DNA of 64,000 bases from Rubrivirga litoralis (GCF_031846415.1 NZ_JAVRHT010000002.1:1-64000); one strand, 5' to 3'; positions 34,081 to 43,138 are shown, counted from the first letter of the stretch. A program made the numbers and translations. Notes: a model not told the origin generated them from the letters alone.

Positions 34081-35199
34081 ATGTCCCTCTTTACATCAGC
34101 CGTTGGCTACGCCCGAGGCGCCGTCCGCGCCGCCCGCCGGTTCCGCCAAGCGGTCACGCTCTGGCCGGAGGCCGTCCGCAGGGTCCGTGACCCCGAGCTA
34201 TCGCGGACGTACTACCCCGAGGCCGAGCGGAAGAGCCGCTTGCAGATGGCGGCCGAGAACGTCCGCTACGTCTTCCAGCACGGCCAGCTCGACAAGTACT
34301 ACTTCAGCTACGGCATGGACCGGAAGGGGGCGCGGACCGACTCGGTCGTGCCCTACCCGACGTTTTGGGCGCTCCGCGACGGCGCGAACGAGGCGCTCCT
34401 CGACCAGGGGCACAACTACGTCTGCCTGCTCCGGGACAAGTTCGTGTTTGCCCAGTTCGCCTCGTCGCTGGGGTACCCGACGCCTCGGAACCTCGCGTTC
34501 CTGAGTGCCGACTCGATGGAGACGATCTCGACTCGGGAGTCCGCCCCGCTCGACGCCCTCCTCGAAGACGACGTCGACGGGATCTGCAAGCCGTTTGACG
34601 GGACCTTGGGCCGCGGGGTGTTCATGCTCCGCGTTGAGGACGGGGACATCTTTGTCGACGGGCGCCCGGCCTCGCTCGACGACCTCCGCGCCCGGCTCGG
34701 GGGCCGGTCCATCCTCCAGGAGCGCGTGGACCAGCACCCCGTGCTCGCTGGTCTCCACCCCGCCTCGCTCAACACGCTCCGCATCGTGACGGTGATGGAT
34801 CGGGGCGAGGTCCGGGTGTTTACGGCGCACCTCCGCATCGGGCAGGGCGGGGCGCTCATCGACAGCTGGGGGCTGGGCAGCCTCGCCGTCACCATCGACC
34901 CTGAGGCGGGAGCCCTGAAGGGGAAGGGCCTCGTCCGCGCCGGCACCCCCGGGTGGGTGACCCACCACCCCGACACCGGCGTCGAGCTCGACGGCCTGGC
35001 TCTCCCGTTCTTCGACGAGGGCGTGGAGCTCGTGCGCCGCCTCCACCAGGACATCCGGTACGTCCACACGGTCGGGTGGGACGTGGCCATGACGCCGACC
35101 GGGCCGTCCATCATCGAGGGGAACGACAGGTGGGGAGCCTCGACCGTGATGGCCCTCGAACCCGACTTCAAGGACCGCTTCCTCGCGCTCTTCGATTGA
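34081..35199 (+). CDS. sugar-transfer-associated ATP-grasp protein
   Basis: 372 residues. The family (PF14397-type, usually found in polysaccharide biosynthesis loci) is indicated by LLRDKFVFAQFASSLGYPTP, DGICKPFDGTLGRGVFML (ATP-grasp nucleotide loop), SILQERVDQHPVLAGLHPASLNTLRIVT and the terminal magnesium-binding IIEGNDRWG. It probably ligates an amino acid or similar group to a sugar or carrier, but the substrate is unknown. No polysaccharide cluster surrounds it, and the gene contains few of the 11-mers that fill its neighbours, so it may be a later arrival. Confidence 0.85.
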   Translation: MSLFTSAVGYARGAVRAARRFRQAVTLWPEAVRRVRDPELSRTYYPEAERKSRLQMAAENVRYVFQHGQLDKYYFSYGMDRKGARTDSVVPYPTFWALRDGANEALLDQGHNYVCLLRDKFVFAQFASSLGYPTPRNLAFLSADSMETISTRESAPLDALLEDDVDGICKPFDGTLGRGVFMLRVEDGDIFVDGRPASLDDLRARLGGRSILQERVDQHPVLAGLHPASLNTLRIVTVMDRGEVRVFTAHLRIGQGGALIDSWGLGSLAVTIDPEAGALKGKGLVRAGTPGWVTHHPDTGVELDGLALPFFDEGVELVRRLHQDIRYVHTVGWDVAMTPTGPSIIEGNDRWGASTVMALEPDFKDRFLALFD

Positions 35200-35207
35200 A
35201 CGGCCGC

Positions 35208-35253
35208 CCACCCCGCCCCCGTCTGGACTAGACGGCGGGGCGGGGCGGGGTGG
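35208..35253. terminator. hairpin between convergent ATP-grasp and carboxylase genes
   Basis: CCGCCCCCGTCT, a GGACT loop and AGACGGCGGGGCGG form a long GC-rich stem with small bulges in the convergent gap. Likely bidirectional terminator; no U-tract. Confidence 0.5.
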
Positions 35254-35282
35254 AGGGCGTGGGCGGGGCGGTCCAGCGGGCG

Positions 35283-35333
35283 CTACAGCGGCAGGTTGGC
35301 TTCGCCGTCCTCCCTCTACAGCGGGAGGTTGCC
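35283..35333 (-). repeat. duplicated 3' end of the carboxylase gene
   Basis: The last 18 nt of the carboxylase gene (35316-35333, coding GNLPL and stop) are nearly repeated 33 nt downstream (35283-35300, 16 of 18 identical). The second copy is in the same frame, so readthrough of the first TAG would give REDGEANLPL and a second TAG. Confidence 0.85.
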
Positions 35334-36878
35334 GTGCTTTTTCCGGGGCAGCGTCTGCACCTTGTTCTGGAGCATGTCGAGCGCCTGGATGAGGCGCCCG
35401 CGCGTTTCGGACGGGCGGATCACGTCGTCGACGTAGCCGCGCTCGGCGGCGACGTAGGGGTTGGCGAACCGCTCGCGGTACTCCTCGGTGAACTCGGCCT
35501 CGGCGGCGGCGGGGTCCTCGGCCGCGGCGATCTCGCGCTTGCGGATGATCTCGACGGCCCCCTTCGGCCCCATGACCGCGATCTCGGCCGTCGGCCAGGC
35601 CAGGTTGAGGTCGGCCCGGATGTGCTTCGAGTTCATGACGTCGTAGGCGCCGCCGTAGGCCTTGCGCGTGATGACGGTCAGCTTGGGCACGGTCGCCTCG
35701 CAGAAGGCGTACAGGAGCTTGGCCCCGTGGCGGATGATCCCGCGCCACTCCTGGTCGGTCCCGGGCAGGAAGCCGGGCACGTCCTCGAAGACGACGAGCG
35801 GGATCCCGAAGGCGTCGCAGAAGCGGACGAACCGGGCGCCCTTCACGCTCGCGTCGATGTTGAGCACGCCCGCGAGCACGGCTGGCTGGTTGGCGACGAC
35901 GCCCACGCTGCGCCCGCCGAGGTGCGCGAACCCGACCACGAGGTTGGCGCCGAAGTCGGGGTGGATCTCGAAAAACTGCCCGTCGTCGACGACCCGCGAG
36001 ATCACCTCGTGGATGTCGTACGGCTTGTTCGGGTTGGCCGGCACGAGCGCGTCCAGCGCCTCGTCGGCCCGGTCGTCGGGATCCGTCGTGGGGCGGGGCG
36101 GGGCGGGGTCCTCGCAGTTCGACGGGAGGTAGCCCAACAGCTCGCGGACGCCGAGCAGCAGCGCGCCCTCGTTCGGGAACGCCCGGTGGCACACGCCCGA
36201 CTTCGACGCGTGCGTGTCCGCCCCGCCCAGCTCCTCCTGCGTGACCTCCTCGTTGGTCACCGTCTTGACCACGTTGGGGCCGGTCACGAACATGTAGCTC
36301 GTGCCGCGCGCCATGAACGTGAAGTCGGTGATGGCCGGCGAGTACACCGCCCCGCCCGCGCACGGCCCGAGCACGGCCGAGATCTGCGGCACGACGCCGC
36401 TTGCGAGCGTGTTCTGGAGGAAGATGTCGGCGTAGCCGCCGAGCGCGGCCACGCCCTCCTGGATGCGCGCTCCGCCCGAGTCGTTGAGCCCGACGACCGG
36501 GGCGCCGTTCTCGAGCGCGAGCTGCATGAGGCGCACGATCTTCTCGGCGTGGGCCAGCCCGAGCGACCCGCCGAAGACGGTAAAGTCCTGGGAGAACACG
36601 TAGACCGTCCGCCCGTCGACCGTGCCCCAGCCGGTGACGACGCCGTCGCCGTAGGGCCGCGACTCTTCGAGCCCGAACCCGGTGGCCTGGTGGCGGACGA
36701 ACGCGCCGGTCTCGACGAACGAGCCTGCGTCGAGCAGGACGTCGATCCGCTCGCGGGCCGTCAGCTTGCCGCGGTCGTGCTGGCGCTGGACGCGGGCCTC
36801 GCCGCCGCCGGCCCGGCTCTCGGCGCGGCGCCGGTCGAGGTCGGCGTAGAGGTTGTCGGGGGTGGCGTCGTCGGCCAT
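35316..36878 (-). CDS. pccB: acyl-CoA (propionyl-CoA) carboxylase beta subunit
   Basis: 520 residues, full length for the carboxyltransferase subunit (about 510-530). Landmarks: HDRGKLTARERIDVLLD near the start, GGSLGLAHAEKIVRLM, the oxyanion-hole region NDSGGARIQEGVAALGGYAD, GPCAGGAVYSPAITDF, and in the second half DVPGFLPGTDQEWRGIIRHGAK and RKAYGGAYDVMNSKH. It transfers CO2 from biotin to propionyl-CoA or acetyl-CoA, feeding methylmalonyl-CoA metabolism. The biotin carboxylase/BCCP subunit is not in the window. It ends KKHGNLPL, the conserved family C-terminus, which is then duplicated in frame beyond the stop. Confidence 0.95.
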   Translation of the reverse strand: MADDATPDNLYADLDRRRAESRAGGGEARVQRQHDRGKLTARERIDVLLDAGSFVETGAFVRHQATGFGLEESRPYGDGVVTGWGTVDGRTVYVFSQDFTVFGGSLGLAHAEKIVRLMQLALENGAPVVGLNDSGGARIQEGVAALGGYADIFLQNTLASGVVPQISAVLGPCAGGAVYSPAITDFTFMARGTSYMFVTGPNVVKTVTNEEVTQEELGGADTHASKSGVCHRAFPNEGALLLGVRELLGYLPSNCEDPAPPRPTTDPDDRADEALDALVPANPNKPYDIHEVISRVVDDGQFFEIHPDFGANLVVGFAHLGGRSVGVVANQPAVLAGVLNIDASVKGARFVRFCDAFGIPLVVFEDVPGFLPGTDQEWRGIIRHGAKLLYAFCEATVPKLTVITRKAYGGAYDVMNSKHIRADLNLAWPTAEIAVMGPKGAVEIIRKREIAAAEDPAAAEAEFTEEYRERFANPYVAAERGYVDDVIRPSETRGRLIQALDMLQNKVQTLPRKKHGNLPL

Positions 36879-36990
36879 GCGGGCGGGGCGGCTGGGGGGG
36901 AGCGGGGCGGAGGCACAAAGCTACGGAGCGGGGCGGCCGCTCTGTCCCGACCTTGCGCCACCCCGCCCCCACCCGCACGCCGCCCCGCCC

Positions 36991-37743
36991 ATGCCCCCCG
37001 CGCCGCGCCTCCGCCTCCTCTCGTTCGACCTCGACGGGACGCTCGCCAACACGGAGCAGCTCAAGGCCGAGTCCTACGCCTGGGCCGCCCACCAGCTGCT
37101 CCCCGCCCTCGACCCGGCCGACGTCGAGGCGGCCTACCCGGACTACGTCGGCCGGTCGCGGGAGGAGATCTCGCGCGGGCTCACCGAGCGGTTCGCGCTC
37201 GCCGACGCGGCCCGCGCGCGGGACAGCTCCGTCGAGCCGTGGGAGGCCTATGTCGTCCTCCGCCTGGAGCGCTACCGCGCCATGCTGGCCGACCACGCCC
37301 TCGTCGGCCGCTACGCCCGCCCCGCGGCCATCGCGCTCGCGCGGGCGGCCCCGGACCTCGCCGAGACGACCGCGCTCGTGACGACCAGCGACCGCCAGAA
37401 CGCGGACGCCGTCCTCGACGCGCTCGGGCTGACCGGCGCCTTTGACACGGTCGTGACGGCCGACGACGTCGAGCGGACGAAGCCGGACCCCGAGGGCTAC
37501 CGCCTCGCGCTCTCGCGCCTGGGCGCCGACGCGTCGGACGCGCTCGCGGTCGAGGACTCGCCGGCCGGTCTCCACGCCGCGCTCGCCGCCGGCATCGACG
37601 TGCTCGCCGTGCCCACAGACTTTACGCGCGACGCGATCCGGGACCTGGTCGCCCGCGGCGAGCTTGGCGCCGACGCCGTGACCGAGCCCGACGAGTTGGA
37701 CGCCGCCGTCCGCCGGCGTGTGGCGCAGGCTCGCCGAGCGTAG
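36991..37743 (+). CDS. HAD superfamily hydrolase (phosphoglycolate phosphatase/CbbY-like)
   Basis: 250 residues. Motif I FDLDGTLANTEQLKAESYAW, motif II LVTTSDRQNADAVLDALG, motif III with Lys in ERTKPDPEGYRLAL, and motif IV VEDSPAGLHAALAAG are all intact, with an alpha-helical cap between I and II. This is the beta-phosphoglucomutase/CbbY-like branch, which acts on small phosphorylated metabolites; substrate unknown. The ATG directly follows CCGCCCCGCCC. Confidence 0.92.
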   Translation: MPPAPRLRLLSFDLDGTLANTEQLKAESYAWAAHQLLPALDPADVEAAYPDYVGRSREEISRGLTERFALADAARARDSSVEPWEAYVVLRLERYRAMLADHALVGRYARPAAIALARAAPDLAETTALVTTSDRQNADAVLDALGLTGAFDTVVTADDVERTKPDPEGYRLALSRLGADASDALAVEDSPAGLHAALAAGIDVLAVPTDFTRDAIRDLVARGELGADAVTEPDELDAAVRRRVAQARRA

Positions 37744-37754
37744 GGGCGGCCGCC

Positions 37755-37797
37755 CCGCCCCGCCCGTTCGTGCTCGTGGCGTGCGTGGGCGGGGCGG
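37755..37797. terminator. 11-mer inverted-pair hairpin between convergent genes
   Basis: CCGCCCCGCCC (37755-37765) and GGGCGGGGCGG (37787-37797) form an 11-bp stem with a 21-nt loop, exactly filling the gap between the HAD gene and the end of the leftward hypothetical gene. Confidence 0.5.
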
Positions 37798-39342
37798 CTA
37801 CCGGCGGCCGAGGCTGGCCTCGACGGCGTCGGTAAACGCGATCGCCGGGTCGCTGTAGATGTTGACCTGGTGCTTCTGGAACACGTCGCGCGCGATGGTC
37901 TGCGTGGCCTCGGTCCACGAGCGGGCGCCGTCGAGCGCGGCGAGCGTCCGGCGGTAGTCGTCGGCGGAGCCGCCGAAGAGGTCGGCCACGAACGCGTCGC
38001 GGCGCTCGACGGAGACGTCGCCGAGCACGCGGCGCTCGACGGCGTCGAACGCGTCCGCCGGGGGCGCCTCGCCGGTCTCCGGCTCCGCGTCCGGGGCGGC
38101 GGGCTGCGCGAACCGCTGCCAGAGCGGGACCGCCCCGCCCTCGTCGGGCGCGTCGTCGGGCGCCGCCTCGACCACCTCGACGCCCTGCTGGCGGGCGATC
38201 TGGCGCCACAGCGGCTCGTCCTCGGTAGAGGCCGGTAGGAGCGGGGCGGCTCCGTCCGCCTCGTCGTCGGGGAACACGAGCGGCTCCTCTGAGACCTCTG
38301 GCGCCTCTTTGGGCGGGGCGGGGCGGGGGGCGCCCAGGACCGCCGAGTCTTCGGGGAGCACGTCCGCGAGGCTCCGCCACTTGGAGCCGATCACGGGCGC
38401 GAGCGCCGCGCGCGGGGCCGGCTCCGGGGCGGGCGGGGCGGCCTCCTCCGTCTCGCCGTCCACCCCGCCCTCGTCGGGGGCGGAGCCCGCGCCGTTTTGG
38501 CCCGCGGGCTCTGACTCGCCCGCCCCGCCCGCCGCGCCGGCATGAGAGGGAGCGGGCTCGGGCGGGGTGGGCTCCGCCGTCGGAGTGGGGAGGGCGGATG
38601 CGAGGCGCGCGCGGAGCGCCTCGGCGGTGACGGCCTCGTCGCCCGTGAACGGTTCGGCGAGGGCGCCGGCGCCGCGGGCCTCGAACGCCGCGCGCAAGAG
38701 CGGGGCGGGGACGGCCGCGCCGACGACGTCGTAGAGCGGGCCGAGGAGGGCTACCCACTCGTCCGCCCCGAACGAGGCTGCCATCCGGCGGTCGATCTGG
38801 TCGAACAGCCGCTCGAGGCCGGCCCGGTCGATCCGCTCGGCGCCCTTGCGGTCGGCGTAGCGGGAGGCGATCTCGGGGAGGTACGGGAACGGGCCGAACG
38901 CCCGTGAGCGCTGGATCGCGAGCGCCGTCGGAAGGTCGCCGCCGTCCTCGGGCTCGTCGCGGAAAGCCCACGCCGCGAGCGCCGGGGCGGGGCGGACGAG
39001 GTGCCCGAGCGCCTCGCGGACGGCGTCGGCGAGCGTCTCGGCCCACGCGTCGGCGGGGACGCGCGCGGCCGCGTGCGCGGCGGTCTCCCACGCCTGGGCC
39101 GCCGCCTGCACCTCGGGCGCGTCAGCGTCCACCCACGGCGTCGCCGGGAGCGCGGCGTCGCGGGCGACCTGCCGGTCCAGCACGGCGAGGAGCCGGCGGC
39201 CAACGGGGGCGGGGAGCGCGTCGAGGTCGGCTCGCGCGCGGGATCGGTCGGCCGGAAACGAGTCGAGGAGCCGGGCAGAGACGGCCCCGGCGGTGGCGTC
39301 GAGCGCGGCCCCGTCGGGCCGGGGTGCAGACACGTCGGACAT
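37798..39342 (-). CDS. hypothetical protein, 514 aa, with disordered Pro/Ala/Glu middle
   Basis: Start taken at the ATG at 39342; a longer in-frame extension to 39705 runs into the regulatory gap. Residues 1-230 are helical and look globular (AFGPFPYLPEIASRYADRKG, RLFDQIDRRMAASFGADEW). Residues about 235-430 are low-complexity acidic Pro/Ala linker with short ordered islands such as VIGSKWRSLADVLPED and DEPLWRQIARQQGVEVVEA. The C-terminus is again ordered and may be the conserved core: VERRDAFVADLFGGSADDYRR and FQKHQVNIYSDPAIAFTDAV. No signal or membrane span. I recognise no family; it may be a scaffold or adaptor. Confidence 0.75.
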   Translation of the reverse strand: MSDVSAPRPDGAALDATAGAVSARLLDSFPADRSRARADLDALPAPVGRRLLAVLDRQVARDAALPATPWVDADAPEVQAAAQAWETAAHAAARVPADAWAETLADAVREALGHLVRPAPALAAWAFRDEPEDGGDLPTALAIQRSRAFGPFPYLPEIASRYADRKGAERIDRAGLERLFDQIDRRMAASFGADEWVALLGPLYDVVGAAVPAPLLRAAFEARGAGALAEPFTGDEAVTAEALRARLASALPTPTAEPTPPEPAPSHAGAAGGAGESEPAGQNGAGSAPDEGGVDGETEEAAPPAPEPAPRAALAPVIGSKWRSLADVLPEDSAVLGAPRPAPPKEAPEVSEEPLVFPDDEADGAAPLLPASTEDEPLWRQIARQQGVEVVEAAPDDAPDEGGAVPLWQRFAQPAAPDAEPETGEAPPADAFDAVERRVLGDVSVERRDAFVADLFGGSADDYRRTLAALDGARSWTEATQTIARDVFQKHQVNIYSDPAIAFTDAVEASLGRR

Positions 39343-39714
39343 GGTCGGTCGGGGGGAAGCCTGGAAGCTACCGAGTCCGGCCGCGTGAGGCCCTGGCCGC
39401 GGGACGGCAACGGCGGGCGGGGCGGCCGGCTCCCTGAGCACCCGCTGAGAGCGCCCAGCCTCGTCCACCAGAGGGCACGGGGCCAGCGAACTGTCCCGTC
39501 TGGAGGCTGGGTCTGCGGCAGGAGAGGGGAGGGGACTCCGTTTGCACCTCCACGTTTGTAGGACAGAGGGCATAAAGGGCGCGGCGACCCGACAAATCAG
39601 GACGAGCCGGATCATTCGGTCCCGCAGAGTCTTTAGGTTGAGAGACCCTGAGGAAAGCGTCAACTCTTCCCTAGGGGTAACCCCTACTAGGCGTTCCCAC
39701 CACACGTCCCGCCC
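39343..39714. other. regulatory gap upstream of aminotransferase
   Basis: 372 nt between divergent genes. The half nearest the aminotransferase (39550-39710) is noticeably AT-richer and free of 11-mers, unlike most gaps here. It contains a tight 6+1+6 inverted repeat (39673-39685). Promoters are expected in both directions but no convincing box pair was found. Confidence 0.5.
39673..39685. promoter_or_regulatory. candidate operator, inverted repeat AGGGGT-A-ACCCCT
   Basis: A perfect 6-bp inverted repeat with a 1-nt spacer, about 30 nt upstream of the aminotransferase start, flanked by CCT on the left and ACTAGG on the right. It could be a repressor operator or a small hairpin in the leader; no regulator is identified. 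Confidence 0.35.
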
Positions 39715-40902
39715 GTGCTCCGCTCACAGAAAGACCTGTTCGCGCTCCCGCCGGACCTCCACTACCTCAACGCGGCGTACCTCAGCCCGCAGCTCCGCGC
39801 CGTCGAGGCGGCCGGAGTCTCTGCCATCCGCGTGCTCCGCGACCCGACGCAGGTCGGGGCCGCCGACTTTTTCGACGACTCGGACCACGTCCGCGCTCTG
39901 TTCGCGGACCTCGTCGGCTCGCCCGGCTCCGCCGACCGCGTGGCACTCGTGCCCGCCGCCTCGTACGGCGTCGAGACGGTCGCGCAGAACGTAACGCTCG
40001 GGCCGGGCCGGTCGGTCGTGGTTCTGGGCGGGCAGTTTCCGAGCCACGTCTACCCGTGGCGGCGGCTGGCCGCCGAGACCGGCGGCGAGGTCCGCACGGT
40101 CGAGGCGCCCGCCCCGCTCGGGGCCGAGGGCCGCGGGGCGGGGTGGTCCGAGCGGCTGCTCGACGCCATCGACGCCGACACAGCCGTCATCGCCGTCCCC
40201 CACGTCCACTGGGCCGACGGGACGCGGTTCGACCTGGAGGCGGTCGGGGCGCGGGCGCGCGAGGTCGGGGCCGCCCTCGTCGTCGACGGGACGCAGTCGG
40301 TGGGCGCGCTCCCGTTCGACCTCGACGCGATCCGCCCGGACGCCCTCGTGTGCGCGGGCTACAAGTGGCTCCTGGGGCCGGCGGGGACCGGCACGCTCTA
40401 CCTCGGCGAGCGGTTCGCCGACGGCCGGCCGCTCGAGGAGACGTGGCTGGGGCGTGCGGGGAGCGACGACTTTAGCGGGCTCACCGACTACGCCGACGAT
40501 TATGGCCCCGGCGCGGTCCGCTTCGACATGGGCGGCCGGGCCAACGGGATCTTGCTCCCCATGCTCATCGCCGGGCTCCAGCAGCTCCGCGCGTGGGGCG
40601 TCGGCGAGGTGCAGGCCACGTGCGCGGCGCGCGCCGACGTCATCGTGGACGGCGCCCGCGCGCTGGGCTACGCGGCCGAGGACGCCGCGTGGCGCGCGGG
40701 CCACCTGTTCGGGCTCGCCCCGCCCCCAGGCATCGAGGCGGACGCCGTGCGCCGGGCGCTGGCCGAGCGCAACGTGGCCGTCTCGACGCGCGGCGGCGTC
40801 GTCCGCGTCTCGCCCCACGTCTACAACGACGGCGCCGACGTGGACGCGCTGCTCGGAGGTCTCGCCGCGGCGACGGGGCGCGGTCGCGCGGTCGCGGCCT
40901 AA
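39715..40902 (+). CDS. class V aminotransferase family PLP enzyme
   Basis: 395 residues from a GTG. It begins with the family's YLNAAYLSPQLRAV. The PLP-site Asp-x-x-Gln lies in LVVDGTQSVGALPFDLD and the Schiff-base Lys in CAGYKWLLGPAGTGTLYLG, followed by the conserved FDMGGRANGILLPML. This branch includes isopenicillin N epimerase-like, kynureninase-like and cysteine desulfurase-like enzymes; the sequence alone does not fix the reaction. It stands alone, with a relatively AT-rich leader containing an inverted repeat, so it may be regulated. Confidence 0.88.
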   Translation: MLRSQKDLFALPPDLHYLNAAYLSPQLRAVEAAGVSAIRVLRDPTQVGAADFFDDSDHVRALFADLVGSPGSADRVALVPAASYGVETVAQNVTLGPGRSVVVLGGQFPSHVYPWRRLAAETGGEVRTVEAPAPLGAEGRGAGWSERLLDAIDADTAVIAVPHVHWADGTRFDLEAVGARAREVGAALVVDGTQSVGALPFDLDAIRPDALVCAGYKWLLGPAGTGTLYLGERFADGRPLEETWLGRAGSDDFSGLTDYADDYGPGAVRFDMGGRANGILLPMLIAGLQQLRAWGVGEVQATCAARADVIVDGARALGYAAEDAAWRAGHLFGLAPPPGIEADAVRRALAERNVAVSTRGGVVRVSPHVYNDGADVDALLGGLAAATGRGRAVAA

Positions 40903-40938
40903 AGCGGACGGGGCGGGGCGGTCGGGCGGGGCGGCCCG

Positions 40939-42207
40939 CTACCGCTCCGGCGCCGCGGCCCGGAACGCCGGCCCGGCGCCCAGCGCCACGGCCAGCGCGA
41001 GCACGATCAGGAGCGCGAACGCCACGCGCAGCCCGGCCGCCTCGGCGACGAACCCGAGCGCGGGCGGCCCGGCCAGGAAGCCGGCGTAGCCCGTCGTCGT
41101 AACCGCGGCGATGCCCCGCCCCGCCCCCAGGCCCGGCGCCCGTGCGGCGGCCCGGAACAGGGTCGGCACGACGGCCGCGAACCCCAGGCCGACCACGGTG
41201 AACCCGGCGACCGCCCCGCCCACGGCCGGGGCCGCGACGCACAGCGCGAGGCCGCCCGCCCCGGCGAACGCGCCCACGCGGACGAGCCGCCGGCTGCCGA
41301 CGCGGGCCGTCAGGGCGTCGGCGGCGAAGCGCGCGGCGGCCATCGACGCCGAGAACACGGCGAACCCGAGCGCGGCCGTCTCGGCGCTCGCGCCCAGCCC
41401 GCGGCGGAGGTAGACGGCGCTCCAGTCGGCCATGGCGCCCTCGATGATGAGCCCGCAGAAGGCGAGCGCGGCGAGCCCGGCCACCGGCCCCACGGGCAGA
41501 GCCACGACCGGCCCGGCCGCCCCGCCCCGCGCCCCGCTCAACGTGTCGGGCGGGGTGGAGCGCGCGGCCCAGCCCTGCGCCAGTGCCCCGCCCGCGAACG
41601 CGGCGCCGCTCGCCCCGAAGTGGAGCGCGAGCGGGAGGTCGTAGGCGGCGGCGAGCGCGCCGAGCCCGGCCCCGGCCATCCCGCCCAGGCTGAACATGCC
41701 GTGGCACGCGCCCAGGACGGTGGCGCCCTCGGCCGCCTCGACGTCGGTCGCCCACGCGTTCATGGCCACGTCGGTCAGCCCGCTCGTCAGCCCGACCAGG
41801 GCGAGGGCGAAGGCCAGCCCGGCAAAGCTGGTCGCCAGCCCGGGGCCGACGACGACGGCCGCGAACAGGGCCAGGCCGGCCAGCGTCACCCGGTGCGCCC
41901 CGAACCGCCCGACGAGCGCGCCGGCGACGGACGCCGAGACGACGAGGCCGACGGCCGAGCCCAGCAGCGCGAGCCCGAGCGCGCCCTCGCTCAGCTCGGC
42001 CTGCGCCTGGATCTCGGGGATGCGCGCCGCCCACGTCCCGTAGAGCACGCCGTTGGCGGCGAACGGGAGCGCGGCCGAGCGGAGCCGGGGCGTGGCGAGA
42101 AAGCGGGGGACGAGGGCGATGGAGGCGCGGGCGGGGTGGCGACGGAGCAGGGCGGGGCGGCGCCAAGATCCCACCCCGCCCGCCTGCGAACCGCCGCGGG
42201 GGGCCAT
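40939..42207 (-). CDS. MFS transporter (YbjJ-like)
   Basis: 422 residues with about 12 hydrophobic helices. Family features: FAANGVLYGTWAARIPEIQAQ after the first helix, SEGALGLALLGSAVGLVVS, MNAWATDVEAAEGATVLGACHGMFSLGG (split in two helices) and GFAVFSASMAAARFAADALTARVGSRRLV. The first 40 residues are partly encoded by repeat sequence, and no better start codon exists before the first helix, so the N-terminus is uncertain. Substrate unknown. Divergent from the SDR gene across only 47 nt. Confidence 0.87.
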   Translation of the reverse strand: MAPRGGSQAGGVGSWRRPALLRRHPARASIALVPRFLATPRLRSAALPFAANGVLYGTWAARIPEIQAQAELSEGALGLALLGSAVGLVVSASVAGALVGRFGAHRVTLAGLALFAAVVVGPGLATSFAGLAFALALVGLTSGLTDVAMNAWATDVEAAEGATVLGACHGMFSLGGMAGAGLGALAAAYDLPLALHFGASGAAFAGGALAQGWAARSTPPDTLSGARGGAAGPVVALPVGPVAGLAALAFCGLIIEGAMADWSAVYLRRGLGASAETAALGFAVFSASMAAARFAADALTARVGSRRLVRVGAFAGAGGLALCVAAPAVGGAVAGFTVVGLGFAAVVPTLFRAAARAPGLGAGRGIAAVTTTGYAGFLAGPPALGFVAEAAGLRVAFALLIVLALAVALGAGPAFRAAAPER

Positions 42208-42254
42208 CGTTCTCCCGACTCCGCTTCTGCCCGCCCCGCTCCACCCCGCCCCGC

Positions 42255-43088
42255 ATGGCCACGCTCTCCGGCAAGACCCTCTTCCTCACCGGCGGCAGCC
42301 GCGGCATCGGCCGCGCGATCGCGCTCCGGGCCGCCCGCGACGGCGCGAACGTGGCGATCGCCTCGAAGACCGCCGAGCCGCACCCCAAGCTCCCCGGCAC
42401 GATCCACTCTGTCGCCGCCGAGATCGAGGAGGCCGGCGGCCAGGCCCTCGCCCTCCAGGTCGACGCCCGCGACGAGGACCGCGTGGCCGAGGCCGTCGCC
42501 GAGACGGCCGAGCGCTTCGGCGGCATCGACGTCGTCGTCAACAACGCGAGCGCCATCTTCCTGGCCGACACCGCGAGCACGCCCATGAAGCGGTACGACC
42601 TCATGCAGGACGTGAACACGCGCGCCACGTTCTGCGTGACGCAGGCGGCCCTCCCGCACCTGAAGGAGAGCGCGCGGGCGGGGCGGCACCCCCACGTCCT
42701 CGTGCTCAGCCCGCCGCTGAACCTGGACCCGGCGTGGTTCGGCCCGCATGTGGCCTACACGATCTCGAAGTACGGCATGTCGATGTGCGTGCTCGGCTGG
42801 GGCGAGGAGCTCCAGGACGACGGCATCGCCGCCAACGCGCTCTGGCCCCGCACGACGATCGCGACGGCGGCCGTGAAGTACGCGCTCGGCGGCGAGCCGA
42901 TGATGGAGGCCAGCCGGACGCCCGAGATCATGGCCGACGCCGCGCACTGGGTCCTCACGCAGCCGGCGACCACGACGGGCAACTTCTTTATCGACGACGA
43001 GGTCTTGAAGACGGCGGGAAAGACCGACCTCTCGGAGTACGCCGTCGTCCCCGGCACCACGGACTTTATGCCGGACCTCTTTCTGTAA
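42255..43088 (+). CDS. SDR family oxidoreductase (HSDL2-like)
   Basis: 277 residues. Nucleotide motif LTGGSRGIGRAIALRAARDG, then IASKTAEPHPKLPGTIHSVA, a stretch characteristic of the HSDL2 (hydroxysteroid dehydrogenase-like 2) branch, DVVVNNASAIFL (NNAG-type), and an active site with Ser in LVLSPPLNLDP and Tyr-x3-Lys in AYTISKYGMSM. The C-terminal EVLKTAGKTDLSEYAVVPG is also HSDL2-like; the sterol-carrier domain of the animal protein is absent. Substrate unknown, probably a lipid or fatty acyl derivative. Confidence 0.92.
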   Translation: MATLSGKTLFLTGGSRGIGRAIALRAARDGANVAIASKTAEPHPKLPGTIHSVAAEIEEAGGQALALQVDARDEDRVAEAVAETAERFGGIDVVVNNASAIFLADTASTPMKRYDLMQDVNTRATFCVTQAALPHLKESARAGRHPHVLVLSPPLNLDPAWFGPHVAYTISKYGMSMCVLGWGEELQDDGIAANALWPRTTIATAAVKYALGGEPMMEASRTPEIMADAAHWVLTQPATTTGNFFIDDEVLKTAGKTDLSEYAVVPGTTDFMPDLFL

Positions 43089-43138
43089 CGCGGGGAGGTA
43101 GGAAGGTGGACGGCCGCGGGCGGCGGCCGTCCACGCGG

